Program-made: the position numbers and the translations under genes
NCBI GenBank assembly: GCA_965232455.1
Contig: OZ246981.1
Coordinates: forward strand, 3,348,001-3,412,000
Direction of reading: 5' to 3'
From: JBFGFX01 sp965232455
GTDB taxonomy: Bacteria; Pseudomonadota; Gammaproteobacteria; Steroidobacterales; Woeseiaceae
Length of the DNA: 64,000 nucleotides
Shown here: piece by piece, positions 35,312-43,176 of the stretch
Position numbering within the stretch: position 1 is the first letter of the stretch
How the letters are laid out: every line of letters begins with the position of its first letter
Notes under the pieces: generated by a model
Told to the model about the DNA's origin: nothing
The model's input: the letters and a program-made list of their open reading frames with translations, nothing else
Database searches by the model: none

Positions 35312-36400
35312 CTACGTCACCGGCCTTTCGTTTGTGATCGACGCGCAAACCTGCGAGTAGATCTGCCGGGCGTTTGCCCGGGGTACCGCCGCCATCAGCC
35401 GGAGAAACGGGAGCGCCGTCTGTTCCGCGGCGGCGGCGTCCTGCAAATAGGCGTCGTCCTCACCGCGCAACGACTCGCGCCAGGCGAGAATCGCGACGGT
35501 CGTCGCCAGACGCGTCTTGATCAATTCGTGCAGGACGTCGGTCTCCGGGCGGGTCAACGCCGTCACCGAATGAAAGCCGGCGACCAGCTCAGTGATCAAG
35601 GTGAGAGGGTTTCCCTGCGGCACCCGCAGATACGCCGCGGCGACGGCAACGTCGACGATCAACGGCGAGCTGAGCATGTCACCGAAGTCTATGAGGCCGG
35701 CGACTCGCCGGCCGTCGGCGGACACCAGCACGTTACCGGGGTTTGCGTCGTTATGTATGACCTGACGGCGCAGCGCGGCGAACCGCGGTAACGCGTCTCT
35801 CTCGAAATCATCCAGTGTTTGCTGCAACAAACCACGGGTATCGGGGTCCTCGACATGAGGCAGCAACTCGCGAATCCGCGTCGCGCGTTTCATGTCCCAA
35901 AGCAGGCTCTGATCGGCGCCGGGATGCGAAAAATCGGCCAGCGCTCCGTCGAGCCTCGCCAGACAGGCGCCGAGATCGCGGCATAACGCCGGTGTGAGCG
36001 GAACGTCGGCCAGCGGCCGGCCCGGCAGGTAACTGACCACGCGGGTTACGTGCCTGGCGTCGCCGTGCTCGACGACGATATGGCTGAGGCCCTCCTTCGT
36101 TTCGACGATCGTCGGCGCGGCGATCGAGGAATCCTTTTTCGACGCGATGTGTTGCAGCGCGCGAATCTGAAAATCGGTGACGAGCGGGTCTTCGAGCGCA
36201 TTTGCGATCTTCAGAACGAACCGCCGACCGTCCGGGTTGCGTAGCAGGAAATTCTGATCGCGCTCACTCACTATCGGCTGCGCGTCGACGCTCAAACCGT
36301 AATGCTCGCGCGCGATTGTAACGGCATCCGCCGCGCTCAGACGCGGGGGAACGGCCGCGATCGCACTAAACGGGTCGTTGTCGCGATCGTCGGACGTCAT
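35312..36400 (-). CDS. APH-type phosphotransferase (hydroxylysine/homoserine kinase-like)
   Basis: A 362-residue kinase of the aminoglycoside-phosphotransferase fold. The catalytic loop is VIHNDANPGNVLV (HND with metal-binding Asn) and the DFG-equivalent is GLIDFGDM. The N-lobe Lys is in RFVLKIAN. The pattern QNFLLRNPDGRRF is seen in bacterial relatives of hydroxylysine kinase and in N-terminal domains fused to aminotransferases. Small-molecule kinase; substrate unknown. It abuts the HAD gene, a kinase-phosphatase pair. Confidence 0.8.
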   Translation of the reverse strand: MTSDDRDNDPFSAIAAVPPRLSAADAVTIAREHYGLSVDAQPIVSERDQNFLLRNPDGRRFVLKIANALEDPLVTDFQIRALQHIASKKDSSIAAPTIVETKEGLSHIVVEHGDARHVTRVVSYLPGRPLADVPLTPALCRDLGACLARLDGALADFSHPGADQSLLWDMKRATRIRELLPHVEDPDTRGLLQQTLDDFERDALPRFAALRRQVIHNDANPGNVLVSADGRRVAGLIDFGDMLSSPLIVDVAVAAAYLRVPQGNPLTLITELVAGFHSVTALTRPETDVLHELIKTRLATTVAILAWRESLRGEDDAYLQDAAAAEQTALPFLRLMAAVPRANARQIYSQVCASITNERPVT

Positions 36401-36425
36401 TGCCGAACGCGGGACGCCCCGCGCC

Positions 36426-36995
36426 TCAGTCCCGCCATTTTGCGACGGTGGGCGGATCGTACTCACTAAAACGATCCAGCAGCGACGACGCGTCGCCGGC
36501 GAAGAGCAGCATTGCCCGGTGCGCAGGCCTGATAAAACCCTCGCGTTCCGCATGCTCCATGAAGCTTTCGAGCCGATCGTAATAACCGGCCACGTTCAGC
36601 ACGCCGCTGGGTTTGCGATGAAAACCCAGCTGCCCCCAGGTGAGCACTTCGACGATCTCCTCCAGGGTGCCGAACCCGCCGGGCAGGGCGACAAACCCGT
36701 CGGCCATTTCGGCCATCATCGCCTTGCGCTCGTGCATGGTATCGGTGACGTGCAACTCGGTCAGGCCTCCGTGCGCGATCTCTTTGCGCACCAGGGAATG
36801 CGGCATGACGCCGCAAACGCGGCCGCCCCGTTCGAGCACCGCGTCCGCCAGCACTCCCATGATGCCCTTGCGCGCACCCCCGTACACGAGCTCCAGATCG
36901 CGCGCGACGAGTTCGGCGGCGAAACCGATCGCGGCATCTTTGTAGTCGGGCCGTTCTCCGGGGCTCGACCCGCAATACACGCAGATCCTCTTCAA
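36426..36995 (-). CDS. LOG-family protein (cytokinin riboside 5'-monophosphate phosphoribohydrolase type)
   Basis: A 189-residue Rossmann-fold protein that in this family cleaves ribose-5-phosphate from nucleotide-like substrates. It has the hallmark PGGFGTLEE near 108 and an earlier MxxxK context (HERKAMM), plus YCGSSPG at the start and VYGGARKGIMG. Near purine salvage genes, an AMP-related activity is plausible. It runs with the phosphotransferase gene, 25 bases upstream of it. Confidence 0.9.
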   Translation of the reverse strand: MKRICVYCGSSPGERPDYKDAAIGFAAELVARDLELVYGGARKGIMGVLADAVLERGGRVCGVMPHSLVRKEIAHGGLTELHVTDTMHERKAMMAEMADGFVALPGGFGTLEEIVEVLTWGQLGFHRKPSGVLNVAGYYDRLESFMEHAEREGFIRPAHRAMLLFAGDASSLLDRFSEYDPPTVAKWRD

Positions 36996-37007
36996 CGAAA
37001 GATGCCT

Positions 37008-37571
37008 CTAGGCGGCGCCCGGATAGACGATGGCCGCAAGCTCCGGGCGGCGCTCCCGCATCTCTTCCGGCGTCAATGCGTCGAGCTCGTGGGGGAACAC
37101 CAGCCACTCGGCCGTCTCGTGCAGGAAATAGTCCGGTATCAGGTCCGTCTCGTTGCGGCTTGGCTTGTACCAGGGAGCGGCAATCCGGATGTCTTCCGGC
37201 GTATTGGCTCGAGCGCGCCGCTTGAGTTCGGCGAGCACGGCCGCAAACGTATTTCCCGTATCGAACACGTCATCGACGATCAGCAAACGATCGTCGTGAC
37301 AGATCTTCTTGACGATGTAGTTGAGCCCGTGCACGGCCACCCGACTCCGCCGGTCGACGCCTTCGTAGGACGAGGTGCGTATGGCAATGTGGTCGGACTC
37401 TACGCCGCAGTAGGAAAGTATTTCCTGGACCGCCATGCCGACCGGCGTGCCGCCGCGCCAGATGGCAATGATCATCGTCGGCCTGAACCCGCTTTCCAGA
37501 ATCTTCACGCCGAGGCGGAACGAGTCCTCCAGCAGGTTCTGCGCCGTCAAGACGGTCTTATCCATGGTCAC
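37008..37571 (-). CDS. Phosphoribosyltransferase, hypoxanthine-guanine type, copy 1
   Basis: A 187-residue type I phosphoribosyltransferase. The PRPP-binding loop is LLIVDDVFDTGNT; an earlier loop is IAIWRGGTPVG. Such enzymes join a free purine base to PRPP. It is a paralogue of the divergent gene at 37676, sharing LLxDSFRL, ESGFRP, SDHIAIRTS and LLIVDDV. Convergent or adjacent purine genes support a salvage role. ATG at 37571 has GGTGACC before it; a second ATG two codons on is possible. Confidence 0.88.
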   Translation of the reverse strand: MTMDKTVLTAQNLLEDSFRLGVKILESGFRPTMIIAIWRGGTPVGMAVQEILSYCGVESDHIAIRTSSYEGVDRRSRVAVHGLNYIVKKICHDDRLLIVDDVFDTGNTFAAVLAELKRRARANTPEDIRIAAPWYKPSRNETDLIPDYFLHETAEWLVFPHELDALTPEEMRERRPELAAIVYPGAA

Positions 37572-37640
37572 CTTTTTCGCTGATTGGTGTTCGACCGGGC
37601 ACTTTTTTTGTGTTTTTGCGCTGGGCGTGCGGATGGCGTC

Positions 37641-37646
37641 TATACT
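37641..37646 (+). promoter_or_regulatory. Possible -10 element for phosphoribosyltransferase copy 2
   Basis: TATACT lies 30 bases before the ATG at 37676 in an otherwise GC-rich region. The -35 candidates (around 37615-37621, TTGCGC-like) are poor and too far, so this is a tentative sigma-70 promoter. Confidence 0.3.
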
Positions 37647-37675
37647 ACCTCAGTCTGACGACAACGAAAAAGCTC

Positions 37676-38269
37676 ATGCAAAAAAACTACATTGCGGCCG
37701 ACGATCTTCTGCTCGATTCCTTCAGGCTCGCCGCCAGGATTCACGAATCGGGCTTCCGACCGGACTTTCTCGTCGGCCTGTGGCGCGGCGGCAGCGCCGT
37801 GGGCATTGCCGTGCAGGAAGGGCTCGACCACTTCGGCATACCGACCGATCACATCGCGATCCGCACCTCGTACAGCGGCCAGGCCAACTACGCCGAGATG
37901 GTCGACAAGGCCGACGCGATCCGTGTGCACGGCCTGCAATACCTGCTCGAGAACCTGTGCGGCGAACATTCACTGTTGATCGTCGACGACGTTTACAGCA
38001 CGGGCTCCAGCGTCAAAGCCGTTATCGACCAGCTCGCGCGGAAAACGCGACGCAATTTGCCTCACGATATCCGCATCGCAACCGTCTGGTACCGTCCATC
38101 GGACCGCAGCGTTCGGGAACCGGATTTTTACGTCCACCAGACGCAGAACTGGCTGGTGCTCCCGTACGAATTGGCCGGACTCTCGCTGGACGAGCTGCAA
38201 ACGCACAAGCCGGAACTGGCGCCGATCGTCGACCAGCTGCGCGCGCTGAAGGACGGCAGTTCGGCCTGA
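37676..38269 (+). CDS. Phosphoribosyltransferase, hypoxanthine-guanine type, copy 2
   Basis: A 197-residue paralogue of the divergent gene at 37008-37571. PRPP loop LLIVDDVYSTGSS; GLWRGGSAVG earlier. The two proteins align over their full length with perhaps 45% identity by eye. The loops before the PRPP site differ (SYSGQANYAEMVDKADAI here against SYEGVDRRSRVAV in copy 1), which may mean different base specificity. ATG at 37676 is chosen because the alignment with copy 1 begins there. Confidence 0.87.
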   Translation: MQKNYIAADDLLLDSFRLAARIHESGFRPDFLVGLWRGGSAVGIAVQEGLDHFGIPTDHIAIRTSYSGQANYAEMVDKADAIRVHGLQYLLENLCGEHSLLIVDDVYSTGSSVKAVIDQLARKTRRNLPHDIRIATVWYRPSDRSVREPDFYVHQTQNWLVLPYELAGLSLDELQTHKPELAPIVDQLRALKDGSSA

Positions 38270-38299
38270 GGCCCGCGTGTTGCGTTCAGTATGCGGGTC

Positions 38300-38315
38300 G
38301 CCCGTCCGGACGGGC
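38300..38315. repeat. REP-like hairpin GCCCGTCCGGACGGGC
   Basis: A perfect 16-base palindrome followed by TCCTACA, in the 94 bases between convergent genes. The same core recurs at 51586-51673 and, changed, at 53741-53770, so it is a dispersed extragenic repeat that may also end transcription. Confidence 0.55.
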
Positions 38316-38363
38316 TCCTACAACGATCCCCTCGCGCTGTTGGAGGCCGCCTCTCGACGCTGC

Positions 38364-39665
38364 TCAACGCTGATGGACAGGCTGACCCATCACGTACGTC
38401 GCATACACCTGGCGGTCGTCACCCAACGTCATTAACGCGAAGAGGCGTTCCGCCGGGTGTTCGGCGTTCGACGTGCGCCTGGCCGTCATCGCCGTGGCTG
38501 CTGGATCGAGCACGACAAAATCCGCCTCTTTCCCGCTGGCGAAATTGCCGATGCGATCGTCCAGGTCCAGCGCCTTCGCCGCGCCCAGCGTCGCCAGATA
38601 AAGCGCTTTGTAAGCGGGCAGCGACTGGCCTCGCAGCTGCAGCACTTTGTAGGCGTCGCCCAGGGTTCGCAGCATGCTCAGACTCGTACCACCGCCGACG
38701 TCGGTGCCGATGCCCGTTGCAATACCGGCATCGTCCGCGGATTTCAGATCGAACAATCCGCTGCCCAAAAACAGGTTCGAGGACGGACAGAACGCGATCG
38801 CGCCGCCGTGGTCCGACATGTGCCGCCGATCGGTGTCGTCCAGATGCAGGCAATGCGCAAACACCGAGCGATGGCGCAACAACCCGTATTGCCGATAAAC
38901 GTCCAGGTAACTGCGGCTCTCCGGAAAGCGCCGGGCGACGGCGGCGACCTCGCCGTGGTTTTCGGCGAGATGTGTATGAACGTGCACGTCCGGAAACTCG
39001 CCCGCGAGTTTCCCCGCCGCCTCGAGCTGCGCCGCCGTCGAGGTGAGCGCGAAACGCGGCGTAATGGCGTACCCGAGCCGGTCCAGGCCGTGCCATTTTT
39101 CGATCAGCTCCCGGCTCTCGCGGTACGCCAGATCGGCCGTGTCGCGCAGCGCTTCGGGACAGCCCGCATCCATCAGCACCTTCCCGGTCAGCAGGCGCAT
39201 GTTGCGAGTCCGCGCCGCCTCGAACATCGCGTCTACCGACGCTCGATGTACCGTTGGGAACACCAACGCGGACGTGGTGCCGTTTTTCAGAAGCTCGCCG
39301 GCAAAATATTCGGCGACCTCGTGAGCATGAGCGGCGTTCCGGAACTTCTCTTCTTCCGGGTACGCGTAACGATTGAGCCAATCGAGCAGCTGGGCGCCAT
39401 ACGATGCAATCATGTCGATCTGAGGATAGTGCACGTGGCAGTCGATCATCCCCGGAATCAGCAAAAAGTCCCTGAGGTCGGTTACCGGCACCGAGTCACC
39501 GACGGCGCCGAGCAAGGCCTCGGCAGGGCCCAGTTGGCTCACGCGGCCGCCTTCAACGATCAGCAGGCCGTCGGCAAAGTATTCGACGTCGCGCGCGTCG
39601 TCCGAGACGCCGGGATCACCGAGGCAGTGCAAGACGGATGAACGGTAGGCGCGGATATCGGACAC
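38364..39665 (-). CDS. guaD: Guanine deaminase
   Basis: A 433-residue amidohydrolase converting guanine to xanthine and ammonia. Metal and active-site motifs: PGMIDCHVHYPQIDMI near 72 (hallmark of GuaD), HTHLAENHGE, FAHCLHL and TGIGTDVGGGTS. It is the last gene of the leftward purine-degradation operon, 5 bases after allA, and feeds xanthine to XdhAB. Confidence 0.94.
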   Translation of the reverse strand: MSDIRAYRSSVLHCLGDPGVSDDARDVEYFADGLLIVEGGRVSQLGPAEALLGAVGDSVPVTDLRDFLLIPGMIDCHVHYPQIDMIASYGAQLLDWLNRYAYPEEEKFRNAAHAHEVAEYFAGELLKNGTTSALVFPTVHRASVDAMFEAARTRNMRLLTGKVLMDAGCPEALRDTADLAYRESRELIEKWHGLDRLGYAITPRFALTSTAAQLEAAGKLAGEFPDVHVHTHLAENHGEVAAVARRFPESRSYLDVYRQYGLLRHRSVFAHCLHLDDTDRRHMSDHGGAIAFCPSSNLFLGSGLFDLKSADDAGIATGIGTDVGGGTSLSMLRTLGDAYKVLQLRGQSLPAYKALYLATLGAAKALDLDDRIGNFASGKEADFVVLDPAATAMTARRTSNAEHPAERLFALMTLGDDRQVYATYVMGQPVHQR

Positions 39666-39670
39666 GAGCG

Positions 39671-40180
39671 TTACTCGACTGCCAGCGTAACGGGCCGCTC
39701 GAGAATCCGCTCCTCGCAGTTGTTCTCGGCGCCTCCGGCCCGATCGACGACCAGGAAATCCTGTCCGGACTCGAGCGCGATCAACGGCATGTGCCAGACG
39801 CCGCGACGGTAGTTGATACCCTGATGGCCGCTTGTGACGAAGGCGCGCAGATCCGACACGCCAACGGTTTCGGCGGGCGGCGCAACCACGACGACAAAAC
39901 GAAAGGGCGCCAGCGGAATGAATGCCTGGCTGCCCAGCGGATGCCGTTCCACCAGGTCGAAGGTGTACGGCAGCGTGGTTGCCGCGCGCGATCGCGCAAT
40001 ACTGATCGTGGCGCGGGCGCCCTCGCCTGCCGCGACCTCTACCGCGGCGAGATCGTCGAATCGATCGAAACGGGCGGCGTTCATGGTCTCTTTGCGATCG
40101 GCGAACGCGGCGATGACGTCGCCGAACGCGGCGAAACGTTCCGCCGTGATCGGCATCGCACGCAGGATATCCTCCGTCAT
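39671..40180 (-). CDS. allA: Ureidoglycolate lyase
   Basis: A 169-residue cupin-like enzyme splitting ureidoglycolate into glyoxylate and urea. Family marks: MPITAERFAAFGDVI at the start, VERHPLGSQAFIPL, YRRGVWHMPLIAL and FLVVDR. Start overlaps the allantoicase stop (ATGA). It gives the glyoxylate end point of the pathway. Confidence 0.9.
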   Translation of the reverse strand: MTEDILRAMPITAERFAAFGDVIAAFADRKETMNAARFDRFDDLAAVEVAAGEGARATISIARSRAATTLPYTFDLVERHPLGSQAFIPLAPFRFVVVVAPPAETVGVSDLRAFVTSGHQGINYRRGVWHMPLIALESGQDFLVVDRAGGAENNCEERILERPVTLAVE

Positions 40181-41178
40181 GGCGCCTCCTTCAGACGGCC
40201 GAACAGACGCAGCCGGCTCACACCGCCGTCCGGAAAAATCGACAGGCGAACGTGGGTAACGGTACCCAGGTCCGCCACTTCCTCCGAGAACGAATGCTCG
40301 GCATCCGCAGACAGTTTTTGCTCCGGCAGCAAAATCGGCCAGTCAACGCTTTGCCCGGCCAGTGACGAAGGCGGCGCATCGCCGGCCACGGCTGTGGCCT
40401 GAAGCATCGCGCGGTCGGGGTAGTTGCCTTTGAAATGCCCCGTATCGATCAGCACCTGGTCGATCACGCCGCGATGACCCAGCGCCAGCACCACCCAGTC
40501 GTTGCCGGGGCCGCGGCGGCGCGCGGTTTCCCAGCCGTCACCCATGTTCACCCCACGGCCGTCGAGATTGAGGTTGTGCATCGAGCCGTAATGTTCGTCA
40601 CTGCAGATCAGAGATCGCCCGCCGTTCTGCAGCGCAACGAGATCGATCCGCGCGCCGTCGCGGCCGGCAAACTCGGGCCGAACCTCCCCGTAAACCCGGA
40701 GACGCGCAACACCGCCGTCCGGATAAATGTGCAGCCGTACATGCGTGATCACGTCGCCGCTCATGGCGGGGACATAGTGATGCGCGTCACCCTTCAGCTC
40801 GACGCGCTCGACCAGCGGCCGCCATTCGTCGTCTGCGGGAACCTCCGCTCCGCTCACGCAGGCTTCTATCGACGCCGCCGGTGGAAAGTTGCCGGTAAAG
40901 TGACTGGTGTCGATGTCAAATCCGCGAACGACGCCCGGTATGCCCAATCGAATCACACAGTAGTCGTGTCCCGGAACGCGCTTGCGACGGCTTTCCCAGC
41001 CGTCCATCCATTTCCCGTGGTCGTCGTATTTACCGTCGATGAATACGGGATCGGCGGGCTCGATCAGCCGCTCCTTTGCCGCAAAAAATTCGTCGCTTGC
41101 ATAAACCACACGCGTGCCCAGGCGCGGCTGTTCGAGCTGCACCCACTCGTGAAAAGGATTGTCCTCACGCGCCGTCAT
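40177..41178 (-). CDS. alc: Allantoicase
   Basis: A 333-residue enzyme hydrolysing allantoate to ureidoglycolate and urea. It has the two tandem beta-sandwich repeats of the family: GKWMDGWESRRKR with GVVRGFDIDTSHFTGN in repeat 1 and GDGWETARRR with GVIDQVLIDTGHFKGN in repeat 2. ATG at 41178 overlaps the end of uraD by 14 bases. Its substrate must come from allantoinase, which is not in the window. Confidence 0.94.
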   Translation of the reverse strand: MTAREDNPFHEWVQLEQPRLGTRVVYASDEFFAAKERLIEPADPVFIDGKYDDHGKWMDGWESRRKRVPGHDYCVIRLGIPGVVRGFDIDTSHFTGNFPPAASIEACVSGAEVPADDEWRPLVERVELKGDAHHYVPAMSGDVITHVRLHIYPDGGVARLRVYGEVRPEFAGRDGARIDLVALQNGGRSLICSDEHYGSMHNLNLDGRGVNMGDGWETARRRGPGNDWVVLALGHRGVIDQVLIDTGHFKGNYPDRAMLQATAVAGDAPPSSLAGQSVDWPILLPEQKLSADAEHSFSEEVADLGTVTHVRLSIFPDGGVSRLRLFGRLKEAP

Positions 41179-41683
41179 CGTCCGGCCCCTCGGATCGGTC
41201 ACTTGAATGGATAACCCGCAGCCTCAGCCGCGCGATCTCGTGAATCTCGCGAATGGCCGTATCGAACTCCGTGGACGCGTCGTTTTCCAGACGCTCCGCG
41301 AACGCGTTCAGAATGTCCTGTCGATTTCGATCGCGCACGGCCATCACGAAAGGAAAACCGAATTTCGTCTTGTAGCTGGCGTTCAGCGTCTGGAAGGACT
41401 CGAACTCCTGCGTGGAACACTGGTCGATGCCCGCACTCTTTTGTTCGTGTGTCGAGTCTCCGGTCAGTTCGCCGCGCACCGCCGCCTTCCCGGCAAGGTC
41501 CGGATGCGCGCGAATCAGCGCGAGTTTGGTTTCACGATCGGCCGCGTCCACGCAGGCCGCCAGCGCTGTTTCGATGTCCTCTACTCCCGATTCCGCGGCG
41601 ACACTCGGAAACGCCTGCTCGGCCACCCAGGCCGAGTGCTCGTAAACGCCGCCATAGCGGGCGACGAACTCCTCACGCGTCAT
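41165..41683 (-). CDS. uraD: OHCU decarboxylase
   Basis: A 172-residue enzyme decarboxylating 2-oxo-4-hydroxy-4-carboxy-5-ureidoimidazoline to S-allantoin. Catalytic His is in IRAHPDLAGKAA near 60; GIDQCSTQEFESF and FGFPFVMAVRDRNRQ follow. The 295-base gap upstream of it holds the CTAG element at 41710, which thus separates it from puuD and the rest of the operon. Confidence 0.92.
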   Translation of the reverse strand: MTREEFVARYGGVYEHSAWVAEQAFPSVAAESGVEDIETALAACVDAADRETKLALIRAHPDLAGKAAVRGELTGDSTHEQKSAGIDQCSTQEFESFQTLNASYKTKFGFPFVMAVRDRNRQDILNAFAERLENDASTEFDTAIREIHEIARLRLRVIHSSDRSEGPDDDGA

Positions 41684-41693
41684 GGCTACGGTC

Positions 41694-41713
41694 TGTTTTG
41701 AGACAGGTTCTAG
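41694..41713. repeat. Extra terminal-repeat copy abutting the CTAG element
   Basis: TTTTGAGACAGGTTCTAG reads as a right-hand end of the CTAG element, but lies outside the left end of the copy at 41710, sharing its CTAG. The joint GGTTCTAGAACC is a palindrome. It may be the target site or the remnant of an earlier copy. Confidence 0.5.
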
Positions 41714-41982
41714 AACCTATCTCATAATTGTTCGTGGCCGCGCCGGTAGCCATTTTTTCGCCAGGCAAGGCGACGCGAGCGCCGTGTAGCCCGGCTACAT
41801 CAGCGAGCGGTAACGCGGCCTGGCGGAAAAATGGCTGCCGTCCCAACGGGTTGCCGTCCCAGATGCCGCGAGGCCGCGTTGCTCGTCGCTTATTTGGAGT
41901 CACCAAACTTCACTCCTCGCGCCTTGCCTCGCGGCATCTGGCACGGCAACGCGGCCACGAACAATTTTGAGATAGGTTCTAG
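41710..41982. mobile_element. MITE-like CTAG element, copy A
   Basis: About 273 bases between two CTAG. The 30-base terminal inverted repeats begin GAACCTATCTCA and match at 29 of 30 positions. Two further stems lie inside: GCCATTTTTTCGCCAGGC with GCCTGGCGGAAAAATGGC, and GATGCCGCGAGGC with GCCTCGCGGCATC, so the single strand folds into a three-way junction. No frame codes for a transposase. It sits inside the purine operon between puuD and uraD, and its right CTAG gives puuD its stop codon. Second copy at 55935. Confidence 0.8.
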
Positions 41983-43172
41983 TTTGCGCCACGCAACATC
42001 CCCCGATACCAGGCATCGATCAATACGCGCTCGTCCTCGCTGATGCCGGTCAGATTGCCGATCGGCATCGCCCGGGTAACGACCGTCTGCTGATAGATCC
42101 GCTCGGCGTCCGCGACGATCTGCTCGTCGTTGTCGAACGCCACACCGGCGGGCGGCGCCGGAAACGCCGCATGGGACGGCCGGGCCGCATGGCAGGTGAC
42201 GCAGCGGTGTTCAATGACCGGGCGAACGTCGTCCAGCGTTACCGACGCCGCGGTCGCGTCGCCCGCCCGCGGCGCAATCGCCGCCGCGACGCTCAGCAGC
42301 AGGAGCAGCGCGAGGATCATCGGCAACGGCGACGCCTGGCCGGCGTGGCGCGTGACGAAAAAGACGCGGATCAACGCACCGGCCAGGGAAATAGCGATCA
42401 ATATGAGCCAGTTGTATTCGTGCCCGTACGTCATCGCATAGTGATTGCTGGTCATGACGAACAGCACCGGCAAGGTGAAATAGGTGTTGTGAACGGAACG
42501 CTGCTTACCGCGGATGCCGTGTATCGGATCGGGCATCTCACCGCGGGATGCGGCTTCAACCATACGACGCTGACCCGGGATGATGACAAAAAAAACGTTC
42601 GCCACCATGATCGTGCCCAATACCACGCCAAAATGAATGTAGGCCGCCCGTCCACTGAACAACTGACAGAGTCCCCACGCAAGCGCCGCCGTCAGAACGA
42701 GCAGGACCAGCGCGAACGCCGTCGCGTTCTTACCGAGCGGCGATCTGCACAGCAAATCGTATACGAACCAGCCGCCCACGATAAAAGCGGCGGCCAGACC
42801 GACGGCGTAGGGTGCCGACAGGTCGGCCACGGAAGGGTCGATCAGGTAAACCTCGGCGCCGTACCAGTAGACCAGCAGCAGCAGGAACATGCCCGACAAC
42901 CAGGTCGTATAGGCTTCCCACTTGAACCAGTGCAGCGTCTGCGGCAGAACCTGCGGCGCCACTTTGTATTTCTGGGCGTGGTAAAAGCCGCCGCCGTGCA
43001 CCGACCACAACTCTCCGCCAACCCCCTTGTCCTCGTCGGCCTGCAGCTTCGGCGCTTCGAGATGGTTGTCCAGCCAGATGAAATAAAAAGACGAACCGAT
43101 CCAGGCGATACCCGTAATGAAGTGCACCCAGCGGGCGAACAAATTGAGCCATTCGACAAAGTACGCTTCCAC
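41979..43172 (-). CDS. puuD: Membrane urate oxidase with cytochrome c domain
   Basis: A 397-residue PuuD-type protein oxidising urate to 5-hydroxyisourate in the inner membrane, passing electrons to the respiratory chain. About eight membrane segments occupy 1-300 (start EAYFVEWLNLFARWVHFITG, IAWIGSSFYFIWLDNHL). The C-terminal 90 residues hold one haem site, CVTCH, with a likely Met ligand in TRAMPIGN. GTG is the start. The last residues (RGAN) are followed by a TAG that belongs to the CTAG of the repeat element. Replaces soluble uricase or HpxO. Confidence 0.93.
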   Translation of the reverse strand: MEAYFVEWLNLFARWVHFITGIAWIGSSFYFIWLDNHLEAPKLQADEDKGVGGELWSVHGGGFYHAQKYKVAPQVLPQTLHWFKWEAYTTWLSGMFLLLLVYWYGAEVYLIDPSVADLSAPYAVGLAAAFIVGGWFVYDLLCRSPLGKNATAFALVLLVLTAALAWGLCQLFSGRAAYIHFGVVLGTIMVANVFFVIIPGQRRMVEAASRGEMPDPIHGIRGKQRSVHNTYFTLPVLFVMTSNHYAMTYGHEYNWLILIAISLAGALIRVFFVTRHAGQASPLPMILALLLLLSVAAAIAPRAGDATAASVTLDDVRPVIEHRCVTCHAARPSHAAFPAPPAGVAFDNDEQIVADAERIYQQTVVTRAMPIGNLTGISEDERVLIDAWYRGMLRGAN

Positions 43173-43176
43173 GGTC

